Source: Lachnospira sp. UBA4285
Lineage (GTDB): Bacteria; Bacillota; Clostridia; Lachnospirales; Lachnospiraceae
DNA length: 10,890 bases
Direction of reading: 5' to 3'
NCBI GenBank assembly: GCA_002394965.1
Contig: DGVL01000141.1
Location: 1-10,890, forward strand
The stretch's first letter is position 1; each line of letters starts with the position of its first letter. Shown in pieces: positions 1 through 5,509 of the stretch. The notes under the pieces were generated by a model. The model worked only from the letters and a program-made list of their open reading frames with translations. It was not told the DNA's origin and did not search any database. A program made the translations under genes and the position numbers.

Positions 1-1343
1 GTATGGATCTTGAATGCGAAGTCCAGCGGCGTAGCTCCTGCCGGAAGCTCCAGCACATCACCCTGCGGGGTGAACACGAATACCTGCTGAGAGAACAGGT
101 CCATCTTGAGGGATTCCACGAATTCCTCAGAGTCATTGACTTCTTTCTGAAGTTCCAGAGCCTGCCTCACCCAGGAAAGCTTCGCGTCGTCGCTGTCCAT
201 CTTGTCGCCGGAGACGCCTTCTTTGTATTTCCAGTGTGCTGCGATACCATATTCAGCGACCTTGTGCATCTCATACGTCCTGATTTGGATCTCAAAAGGT
301 CTGCCGGTGCTTCCCACAACGGTAGTGTGAAGCGACTGATACCTGTTCGGCTTCGGCATCGCGATGTAGTCCTTGAATCTTCCCGGTATCGGTGTCCAAA
401 GTGTGTGCACGAAACCGAGTATCGCATAGCAGTCTCTCACGGTATCCACCAGGATCCTGACTGCATAAAGATCGAATATCTCATCCAGAGTCTTGTTCTG
501 GTATTTCATTTTCTTGTAGATGCTGTAGAAGTGCTTGGATCTGCCGTAGATCTCATAGTCGATATCGAGGCCGGAAAGGCGCTCCTTGATCTGCTCGATC
601 ACTGTGTTGATCGTAGCTTCGCGTTCTTCACGTTTCTGACTGATCTGCTCTGCCAGATCGTAATAGGCTTCCGGCTCCAGGTACTTGAAGGCGATGTCCT
701 CCATCTCCATTTTCATGGTGTAGATACCAAGTCTGGCAGCCAGAGGAGCATAGATATCGATGGTCTCTCTGCATTTCTCGATGATCTTGTCATGAGTCAT
801 GTAGTTGATGGTCCTGAGGTTGTGGAGCCTGTCAGCGAGTTTGATGATGAGCACTCGGATGTCCTTTGCCATGGCAAGGAACATCTTGCGCAGGTTCTCC
901 GCCTGCTCCGTCACCTTGTCCTGTTTGTAATTCAGCTTGGTCAGCTTGGTGACACCGTCGACCAGCATCGCCACCTCGTCGCCGAACTGGTCCGCCACAT
1001 CCTCATATGTCATCGGCGTGTCCTCGATGACGTCGTGAAGCAGGCCGGCGATGATGGTCTCTTTGTCCATCTCCAGCTCTGCCAGGATGATCGCCACGCA
1101 CAGCGGGTGAATGATATATGGCTCGCCGGACTTGCGCTTCTGGTTCTTATGCGCCTCGGCCGCCACCTCGTACGCCCGGCGGATGTCCGTCATGTCATCT
1201 GACGGATGGTACTTCTTCACTGCTTCGATGAGGTCGTCATACAGCACGTCAGGGCTCGTGAAGTCTGCCGGGGTGCTCACATCCTGTTCATCGCGCTCTT
1301 TCACGTCACCGCTCTCGGTTGTCTCAATAATCAGTTTATCCAT
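1..1343 (-). CDS. relA: Bifunctional (p)ppGpp synthetase/hydrolase (Rel/RSH), N-terminal 447 codons, runs off left edge
   Basis: Makes and hydrolyses the alarmone (p)ppGpp in the cytoplasm during the stringent response. Reading the minus strand from ATG at 1343 gives an uninterrupted frame to the window edge. The HD hydrolase domain spans about residues 50-200: YIIHP (H79), GLLHDVIEDT (H103, D104) and LADRLHNLRT (D171). The synthetase domain spans about 250-380: GRSKHFYSIYKKM, RFKDYIAMPKPN (322-333), YQSLHTTV and EIQIRT (E351). The TGS domain begins near 418 (VFVFTPQGDVLELPAGATPLDFAFKIH) and is cut by the edge. RFKD is the RxKD form typical of bifunctional Rel rather than the ExDD form of synthetase-only RelA, and the HD residues are intact, so both activities are expected. 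AAGGAGGAC lies 7 nt before the ATG. The family is usually about 730-760 residues, so the rest of TGS and the C-terminal regulatory domains lie outside. It sits 57 bp downstream of the epimerase on the same strand with no clear terminator between, so read-through is plausible. Confidence 0.97.
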   Translation of the reverse strand, partial: MDKLIIETTESGDVKERDEQDVSTPADFTSPDVLYDDLIEAVKKYHPSDDMTDIRRAYEVAAEAHKNQKRKSGEPYIIHPLCVAIILAELEMDKETIIAGLLHDVIEDTPMTYEDVADQFGDEVAMLVDGVTKLTKLNYKQDKVTEQAENLRKMFLAMAKDIRVLIIKLADRLHNLRTINYMTHDKIIEKCRETIDIYAPLAARLGIYTMKMEMEDIAFKYLEPEAYYDLAEQISQKREEREATINTVIEQIKERLSGLDIDYEIYGRSKHFYSIYKKMKYQNKTLDEIFDLYAVRILVDTVRDCYAILGFVHTLWTPIPGRFKDYIAMPKPNRYQSLHTTVVGSTGRPFEIQIRTYEMHKVAEYGIAAHWKYKEGVSGDKMDSDDAKLSWVRQALELQKEVNDSEEFVESLKMDLFSQQVFVFTPQGDVLELPAGATPLDFAFKIH

Positions 1344-1400
1344 TCCGGCAGTCCTCCTTCCTGATGTCCGCTCGTGAATCTCTCCCCGCCCGCTGTCTGC

Positions 1401-2237
1401 TCAGGCCTCGTCGTAACTCTTCTGCAGAAACTTCCGGGCAGCGACCGCGTTATCCGGAGTCGTGTTCTCCAGTGTGCACTGGATGTAGGGCTTGTGCTTC
1501 TTGATCTCCCGGCACAAAAGCGGATAATCCAGACCGCCCAGCCCCGCGGCCACTTCCTCAAACTCTCCGTTCTTCACAAGAAAATCCTTGCAGTGAATCA
1601 CCGCGATGTCCGGCCCCAGCAGGTCAAACGCCTGTCGGATGTGCGCGTCCTGATCCGGGACATCCTGCGGCCACAGCAGATTCACCGGGTCGTAGATGAT
1701 CTGAAGATTGGGGGAGTCGATGGCATCCAGCACTCTTCTCGCCCTCTGCGCGGTGCACACCACATGGCGCACGACCGGCTCGATGGCAAGAATCACACCG
1801 AACTTCTCCGCTGTCCTCACGACCGGACGCAGATTCGTGATAAATGTGTTCAGTGCCTCTTCACTCGCATTGGCCGGATCGTACACGTACTCCGTGTTCA
1901 CAGCCCCCGTCTCCGTGCCGACGACAGAGCAGCCCAGAACCGACGCGAACCGGATGGCCGCCGTGTATGTGTTCTGAATATCTTTTAACTGTTCCGGGTC
2001 GGGATTGCAGAGGTTGTTGTAGTTGCCGAGCACCGCGATATCCAGTCCGTGCGCGTCAGCAAGCCGCCTCACGTACTTTGCAAGTCCGGGCGTCTCGTTC
2101 TCCGGCGTCACCGGAAAGCTCTTGACGGACTTCGTCAATGCCAGGTGCGCGCAGACAAACCCCTGTCTTTGAATATTGGCGAATGTCTCATCCAGTGTAT
2201 CGCCCAGCACATCATGTGCGCGGATTCCGATCTGCAT
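1401..2237 (-). CDS. Sugar phosphate isomerase/epimerase family protein (TIM barrel)
   Basis: A 278-residue protein of the xylose-isomerase-like TIM-barrel (AP-endonuclease-2-like) superfamily. These cytoplasmic enzymes usually isomerise or epimerise keto-sugars or their phosphates with a divalent metal. Strand-end motifs fit a metal site: AIEP (Glu in mid-barrel), QIIYDPVNLL (Asp), AVIHCKDF (His, Lys, Asp) and a late QCTLENTTPD (Glu). The N-terminus MQIGIRAHD looks like a typical first beta strand. ATG at 2237 follows AAAGGAGG by 7 nt, and the length is normal for the family. The substrate cannot be told: ribulose/xylulose 3-epimerase, inosose dehydratase-like and tagatose epimerase-like members all share this skeleton, and no kinase, transporter or dehydrogenase for a sugar pathway is adjacent. 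The next gene downstream on the same strand is rel. A near-consensus promoter lies at 2322-2350. Confidence 0.85.
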   Translation of the reverse strand: MQIGIRAHDVLGDTLDETFANIQRQGFVCAHLALTKSVKSFPVTPENETPGLAKYVRRLADAHGLDIAVLGNYNNLCNPDPEQLKDIQNTYTAAIRFASVLGCSVVGTETGAVNTEYVYDPANASEEALNTFITNLRPVVRTAEKFGVILAIEPVVRHVVCTAQRARRVLDAIDSPNLQIIYDPVNLLWPQDVPDQDAHIRQAFDLLGPDIAVIHCKDFLVKNGEFEEVAAGLGGLDYPLLCREIKKHKPYIQCTLENTTPDNAVAARKFLQKSYDEA

Positions 2238-2260
2238 GTACAGCCTCCTTTAAACAAATG

Positions 2261-2312
2261 CATGAACCGATTATCTCTTCATGAACGGCAGTTGTTTTCA
2301 CATGTTCAACTG
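2261..2312. repeat. Inverted and direct repeats in the epimerase leader, possible operator
   Basis: CAGTTG (2289-2294) and CAACTG (2307-2312) form an inverted repeat with a 12-nt gap, a few bases downstream of the predicted transcription start of the epimerase. Nearby, CATGAAC occurs at 2261-2267 and 2280-2286 (19-bp period), and GTTCA at 2304-2308 is the reverse of its core. A repressor bound here would block the promoter at 2322-2350. No regulator is encoded beside it, so the operator role is inference. Confidence 0.35.
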
Positions 2313-2321
2313 GTTCTATCT

Positions 2322-2350
2322 ATATTAAAGATTTCGGCAGGACGTGTCAA
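2322..2350 (-). promoter_or_regulatory. Sigma-A-type promoter for the epimerase gene
   Basis: On the minus strand, TTGACA (2350-2345) and TAATAT (2327-2322) are separated by exactly 17 nt. The -35 box is consensus and the -10 box matches TATAAT at four of six positions. Transcription should start near 2315, leaving a leader of about 78 nt before ATG at 2237. Rel may be co-transcribed from here. Found by eye; no transcript evidence. Confidence 0.72.
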
Positions 2351-2420
2351 ATCTTTCCGCCGCCATCAGAATCTATTCATTTCACGCGGACTGACTCCCT
2401 GGGAAATGCATGTCCGCTGT

Positions 2421-2449
2421 TTCAGGAACCGGTCCGTAAATGGTATAAT
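2421..2449 (+). promoter_or_regulatory. Extended -10 promoter for nrdG-dut
   Basis: A perfect TATAAT at 2444-2449 is preceded by TG at 2441-2442, giving an extended -10 element. The -35 region 17 nt upstream (TTCAGG, 2421-2426) matches TTGACA at only three positions, which is usual when an extended -10 is present. Predicted start is near 2456, about 48 nt before nrdG. No pair of NrdR-box-like sequences was noticed around it. Confidence 0.65.
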
Positions 2450-2457
2450 ACAAAAGA

Positions 2458-2481
2458 TGCCGGAGCTGCTCTTTTCCGGCA
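2458..2481 (+). promoter_or_regulatory. Hairpin at the start of the nrdG leader
   Basis: TGCCGGA (2458-2464) pairs perfectly with TCCGGCA (2475-2481) around a 10-nt loop. It begins within a few bases of the predicted transcript start and ends about 10 nt before the AGGAGG of nrdG. It is followed by ACAATTCTC rather than a run of T, so it is not a standard terminator. A 5' stabilising stem or a protein-binding leader element are possible readings. Confidence 0.4.
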
Positions 2482-2503
2482 CAATTCTCAAGGAGGAATT
2501 CCG

Positions 2504-3022
2504 ATGAACTACGCCCAGATCAAGTGTCCAGATGTCGCCAACGGCCCCGGCTGCCGCGTCTCCCTGTTCGTGAGCGGCTGCACGCACCACTGCAAAGGAT
2601 GCTTCAATGAGGAGGCATGGGATTTTTCTTTCGGCAGACCGTTCACGGAGGAAACGATCCGCACGATCACGGACCTCATGAAGCCGGACTTCATTCAGGG
2701 CCTGACTCTGCTTGGCGGGGAGCCTTTTGAACCGGAGAACCAGAAGGGGATCCTGCCGCTCCTCCGCTCGGTGCGCAAAGCGTATCCGCAGAAGGACATC
2801 TGGGCTTTTTCCGGATATCTCTTTGACGCGGATATCATGGGCCGGATGTACGGAACTGTCCCGGAGACGAAGGAGATCATCGAGAATATCGACGTACTTG
2901 TCGACGGCGAGTTCGTGCTTGAGAAGCGCGACCTCATGCTGCGATTCAAAGGCTCCTCCAACCAGCGAACGATCGATGTCCCCGCGTCTTTAAAGGCCGG
3001 GAAGGTAGTACTGCTCTTCTGA
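2504..3022 (+). CDS. nrdG: Anaerobic ribonucleoside-triphosphate reductase activating protein
   Basis: A radical SAM activase that uses a 4Fe-4S cluster and S-adenosylmethionine to install the glycyl radical on anaerobic ribonucleotide reductase NrdD, allowing dNTP synthesis without oxygen. The 172-residue protein has CTHHCKGC (C26, C30, C33), the CX3CX2C cluster motif, followed by the NrdG-typical FNEEAWDF. LLGGEPFEPEN (GGEP at 71-74) is the SAM-contact motif. The small size without a ferredoxin insert fits NrdG rather than pyruvate formate-lyase activase. ATG at 2504 follows AGGAGG (2491-2496) by 7 nt. nrdD, often the neighbour, is absent: upstream is a divergent epimerase gene, and nrdG has its own promoter at 2421-2449. 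dut follows after 17 nt, so the two probably form a dNTP-supply operon. Confidence 0.95.
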   Translation: MNYAQIKCPDVANGPGCRVSLFVSGCTHHCKGCFNEEAWDFSFGRPFTEETIRTITDLMKPDFIQGLTLLGGEPFEPENQKGILPLLRSVRKAYPQKDIWAFSGYLFDADIMGRMYGTVPETKEIIENIDVLVDGEFVLEKRDLMLRFKGSSNQRTIDVPASLKAGKVVLLF

Positions 3023-3039
3023 GAACTTCGAGGTGAATC

Positions 3040-3483
3040 ATGATTCTGCACGCACATGTACGATTCAAAAAGCTTGATCCGGAGGCTGTCATGCCCGTAT
3101 ACGGCACGGAGTATTCCGCCGGCGCTGATCTGGTCTCCCTGAGTGAAGTGACGATTGCGCCCGGTGAAACCGAGATGGTCCACACAGGCCTCGCACTTGA
3201 GATCCCGTCCGGCCTGGTCGGCCTTGTCTGCGCCCGCAGCGGCCTTGCGAGCAAGCACGGCATCGCACCGTCCAACAAGGTCGGCGTCATCGATTCGGAT
3301 TACCGGGGCGAGATCATGGTCTCGCTGCACAATCACGGAAAAGAGCCGTGGCAGATCGGCAAGGGCGACCGGATCGCCCAGCTGATCCTGATGCCTTATA
3401 TCATGGCGGACTTTGACGAGGCGGATGAGCTTCACGCGACAGAAAGGGGTGAGGGCGGCTTCGGCTCGACCGGCCGCCGGTAA
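3040..3483 (+). CDS. dut: Deoxyuridine 5'-triphosphate nucleotidohydrolase (dUTPase)
   Basis: Hydrolyses dUTP to dUMP and pyrophosphate, keeping uracil out of DNA and supplying dUMP for thymidylate synthesis. All five motifs of the trimeric dUTPase family are present in the 147-residue protein: AGADL (27-31); ARSGLASKHGI (65-75); GVIDSDYRGEI (82-92, with catalytic D85 and the base-stacking Y88); GDRIAQLIL (109-117); and the flexible C-terminal arm RGEGGFGSTG (136-145) that closes over the substrate. Length is normal for a bacterial enzyme. ATG at 3040 has GAGGTG (3030-3035) 4 nt upstream, a modest site that may rely on coupling to nrdG, whose stop is 17 nt away. Confidence 0.97.
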   Translation: MILHAHVRFKKLDPEAVMPVYGTEYSAGADLVSLSEVTIAPGETEMVHTGLALEIPSGLVGLVCARSGLASKHGIAPSNKVGVIDSDYRGEIMVSLHNHGKEPWQIGKGDRIAQLILMPYIMADFDEADELHATERGEGGFGSTGRR

Positions 3484-3498
3484 CCTGGCAGAGATCCC

Positions 3499-3514
3499 AT
3501 GCGGTATACCGCAT
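3499..3514. repeat. 16-bp perfect palindrome between dut and the 81-residue ORF
   Basis: ATGCGGTATACCGCAT reads identically on both strands with no spacer. No T run follows and there is no loop, so it is not a terminator. Such sites are typical of dimeric repressors or other symmetric DNA-binding proteins. It starts 15 nt after the dut stop and ends 27 nt before the next ATG, so it could control the small gene. Its binding partner is unknown. Confidence 0.45.
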
Positions 3515-3541
3515 CTGTCATAAAGAAAGGATATAATAGCG

Positions 3542-3787
3542 ATGAGCGAGAAGAATGTAGAAAAAGAAATCGACGCAATTCTGGAGAAGATGTCCGACGA
3601 TGACCGCAAAAAGCTGATCGGCTTCTCGGATTTCTCCGACACCTACGCGCTCCTGAAAACCTATGGCCTTAACGCCACACAGAAAGAGGCGGAGGAAGCG
3701 CTGCAGAGCATCGTGAATGACAGCGAAAACATCGGCACCGAGTTCTTTGATGCCATCGGCGCCGAGGTCAAGAAAATCTTTCACTAA
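3542..3787 (+). CDS. Small hypothetical protein, 81 residues
   Basis: I do not recognise this protein. It is acidic, likely helical, and starts MSEKNVEKEIDAILEKMSDD. It has no Cys, no signal peptide and no membrane segment, so it should be cytoplasmic. The stretch LLKTYGLNATQKEAEEAL vaguely recalls the helical part of Nif11-type leader peptides (short helix, a Gly turn, then an acidic helix), but there is no double-Gly cleavage site and no modification enzyme nearby, so I do not call it that. ATG at 3542 is preceded by AAAGGA (3526-3531) with about 10 nt spacing. A TATAAT sits at 3532-3537, only 4 nt from the ATG, but has no -35 partner. It is co-directional with dut (58-bp gap holding the palindrome) and ends just before a strong terminator, so it is probably the last gene of the nrdG-dut unit or has its own control. 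Confidence 0.75.
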   Translation: MSEKNVEKEIDAILEKMSDDDRKKLIGFSDFSDTYALLKTYGLNATQKEAEEALQSIVNDSENIGTEFFDAIGAEVKKIFH

Positions 3788-3795
3788 AGGAAAAG

Positions 3796-3825
3796 CGGAT
3801 CAGGTCTTCCTGATCCGATTTTTTT
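3796..3825. terminator. Bidirectional intrinsic terminator
   Basis: CGGATCAGG (3796-3804) and CCTGATCCG (3809-3817) form a perfect 9-bp stem with a TCTT loop. On the plus strand a T run (3819-3825) follows, ending the nrdG-dut-small ORF unit. On the minus strand the complement of AAAA (3791-3794) gives TTTT just after the stem, so it can also end the SDR transcript. The SDR stop codon (3800-3802) lies inside the stem. Confidence 0.85.
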
Positions 3826-4489
3826 GCGGGCGCAGCGTGAGATGCGTGAGGACCTCTCCTTCGCGGCGCGTCACGATGAATTCCACAGCGTCCGCCGTAT
3901 CCTCCGGGCTCAGGCAGTACATCTCTCCCTCCTCCGGTTTAAAATCGGCGTTCCGGTAAAGGTTCGTGTCCGTGAGGTCCGGCTCGATCACCGACACTTT
4001 CAGGCCGTACTTCCGGTTCTCCGCGAAAAGACTGTCCGCGTACGCAGTAAGACCGGCCTTGGCGGCCCCGTACACACAGGCGCGGGGACTCGGGCCATCT
4101 GCCGTCACAGACGAGATGAAAATAATAGTCCCGTTCACACTCTTGATGTCGCGCAGCAGCGCACCGGTGATGATCATCGGCACTTCCAGGTTGGTGCGGA
4201 TCATCGCCCGCACTTTTTCCCCGTCCATCTCCTCAGCCATCCCGTACCACGCGACACCGGCACAGTGAACAAGCAGATCCGGCGGGCCTTCCCGGCGGTA
4301 ATCCATAAGGAAGTCCCGCAGCCCCTTCTCGTCAGTCAGATCCAGAATCATCTGCCGGATGCCACTCTCATCTCTGCGGAAGTTCCGGCCGACGCCGGTC
4401 ACTTCATATCCAAGCCCCGCAAGCCTCTCTGCCACCGCCCGGCCGATGCCGGATGACGCGCCGGTGACAAGTGCCCGTTTTCCTGACAT
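3800..4489 (-). CDS. Short-chain dehydrogenase/reductase (SDR) family protein
   Basis: A 229-residue classical SDR, an NAD(P)-dependent oxidoreductase of the cytoplasm. The Rossmann cofactor motif TGASSGIG is at residues 9-16. HCAGVAWYG (75-83) matches the NAG region. N100, S126/S127 and Y140-GAA-K144 complete the Asn-Ser-Tyr-Lys catalytic set. VIEPDLTDTNLY (168-178) replaces the usual PG with PD after the sixth strand. VGRN after the second strand, with Arg at 35, may favour NADP(H), though this is a guess. The substrate is unknown; the family covers sugars, ketones, acyl chains and cofactors. ATG at 4489 starts 3 nt after the stop of the lyase-like gene, and its GGGAGG lies inside that gene, so translation is probably coupled. 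It is the last gene of the minus-strand operon. Confidence 0.93.
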   Translation of the reverse strand: MSGKRALVTGASSGIGRAVAERLAGLGYEVTGVGRNFRRDESGIRQMILDLTDEKGLRDFLMDYRREGPPDLLVHCAGVAWYGMAEEMDGEKVRAMIRTNLEVPMIITGALLRDIKSVNGTIIFISSVTADGPSPRACVYGAAKAGLTAYADSLFAENRKYGLKVSVIEPDLTDTNLYRNADFKPEEGEMYCLSPEDTADAVEFIVTRREGEVLTHLTLRPQKNRIRKT

Positions 4490-4492
4490 CTG

Positions 4493-5509
4493 TCATTCCT
4501 CCCGTTCGTTCCAGAAAAACATCCTGTCGCGGCTCATCCATCCGTCAAGCAGCCCCGCCATGTATGCCGTCATCTCTGCGGATTTCGCACCGTACGAGGC
4601 GACACCGCCGCATACCGTGTATGGATACTGCGCCAGCGGGCTTTCCGGCTGTCTTGCGCGCATCTGCCCGAGATACTGGGTGGAGATGCGGAAGGTCCCG
4701 ATGCTAATGTCGCGGACCTGCTCCGGATCAAGCTCGTCCCGGACCATCTGCGCAAGCTTCCGGTACTCCTCTTCCCAGCCTGGAAAGCGCAGCATCGGGT
4801 CAAAGCACAGCCGGAGCGGGATGTGGCGTGACGCGGCATACCGCGCCGCCGCCAGCCTTCTTTCAAGCTCCGGCGCCTTTTTCTCAAAGCGCTGCGCCAC
4901 CTTCTCCGGGGATAGTGTGAATGCCCAGATCACATCAGACAGCACCGGAAGCGTAGAAAGAAGCGCCTGATTGGCGCACTTCGTCCGGATCTCGATGGTG
5001 AGCCCGGGCCTGTCCTGAGCGAATGCATACCACTCCCGCAGGAAACCAGTCAGCGGCTCTATCGCTGCCAGATCGGTGTCATAAGAGATGCACAGATACA
5101 CCGGGCCGCGCGCAAGGAGTCTGTCAACTTCTGCGAATGTCCGGCTCTGATCGGTGAAGATGACCAGATTGGCGGACGGATACATTCCCTTCAGATAACA
5201 GTACTCGCAGTCATAGACGCAGTTCATGACAGTCGACGTGTAGTAGAACGCATCGTTTCCGAAGTTCTGGCACACCGGCGCGCCCGGATACACGCGCGGG
5301 TCCGGCTCATCTGCCAGGATCAGGGCGAGGCTGCGGCTCTGGGCGGTTATGTCCTGTCTGCTGCGGTTGAATACGTCCTTGTAGTGGCGGATCGGAATCA
5401 CATGCGCCTGCGGCAGTTTCGCAAGGATCCGCCTGGTCTGTGGAAGGCCTGCCGCCCTGTCCTCCACATACACATAGCGAAAGGCCGGCTCAAAGAATGT
5501 CCCGTTCAA
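4493..5509 (-). CDS. Spore photoproduct lyase family radical SAM protein
   Basis: A 338-residue radical SAM protein. Classical members (SplB) use SAM to split the thymine dimer 'spore photoproduct' in germinating spore DNA. Similarity to Bacillus SplB as I recall it: N-terminal FEPAFRYVYVEDRAAGLP; cluster motif CVYDCEYCYL (C97, C101, C104) with Tyr at 103 and 105 as in SplB; TDLAAIEPLTGFL; FDPMLRFPGWEEEYRKL near the end. Where SplB has its hydrogen-donor Cys, three residues before the Asp of SDIVGID, this protein has Tyr143 (ISYDTD); C80, C140 and C178 are other possible donors. The start is TTG at 5509, because homology to the SplB N-terminus begins about residue 5. AGGAGG lies 12 nt upstream inside the nucleosidase gene, which overlaps by 20 nt. 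Whether it repairs spore DNA or does other radical chemistry is open. Confidence 0.85.
   Translation of the reverse strand: MNGTFFEPAFRYVYVEDRAAGLPQTRRILAKLPQAHVIPIRHYKDVFNRSRQDITAQSRSLALILADEPDPRVYPGAPVCQNFGNDAFYYTSTVMNCVYDCEYCYLKGMYPSANLVIFTDQSRTFAEVDRLLARGPVYLCISYDTDLAAIEPLTGFLREWYAFAQDRPGLTIEIRTKCANQALLSTLPVLSDVIWAFTLSPEKVAQRFEKKAPELERRLAAARYAASRHIPLRLCFDPMLRFPGWEEEYRKLAQMVRDELDPEQVRDISIGTFRISTQYLGQMRARQPESPLAQYPYTVCGGVASYGAKSAEMTAYMAGLLDGWMSRDRMFFWNEREE

Noticed and set aside
3..1202. 399-codon open frame on the plus strand opposite rel
   Set aside because: It is fully antisense to the Rel coding sequence, whose motifs are unambiguous; the translation is His/Val/Leu/Asp-rich and lacks any domain. 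It is a codon-bias shadow.
1374..1988. 204-codon plus-strand frame opposite the epimerase
   Set aside because: Antisense to a well-supported TIM-barrel gene and without recognisable motifs.
3532..3537. TATAAT just before the 81-residue ORF
   Set aside because: It lies 4 nt before the ATG and has no -35 element at normal spacing; leaderless transcription is possible but unsupported.
2695..3642. 315-codon open frame on the minus strand opposite nrdG, dut and the small ORF
   Set aside because: It crosses three plus-strand genes, two with certain identity. It is explained by codon composition.
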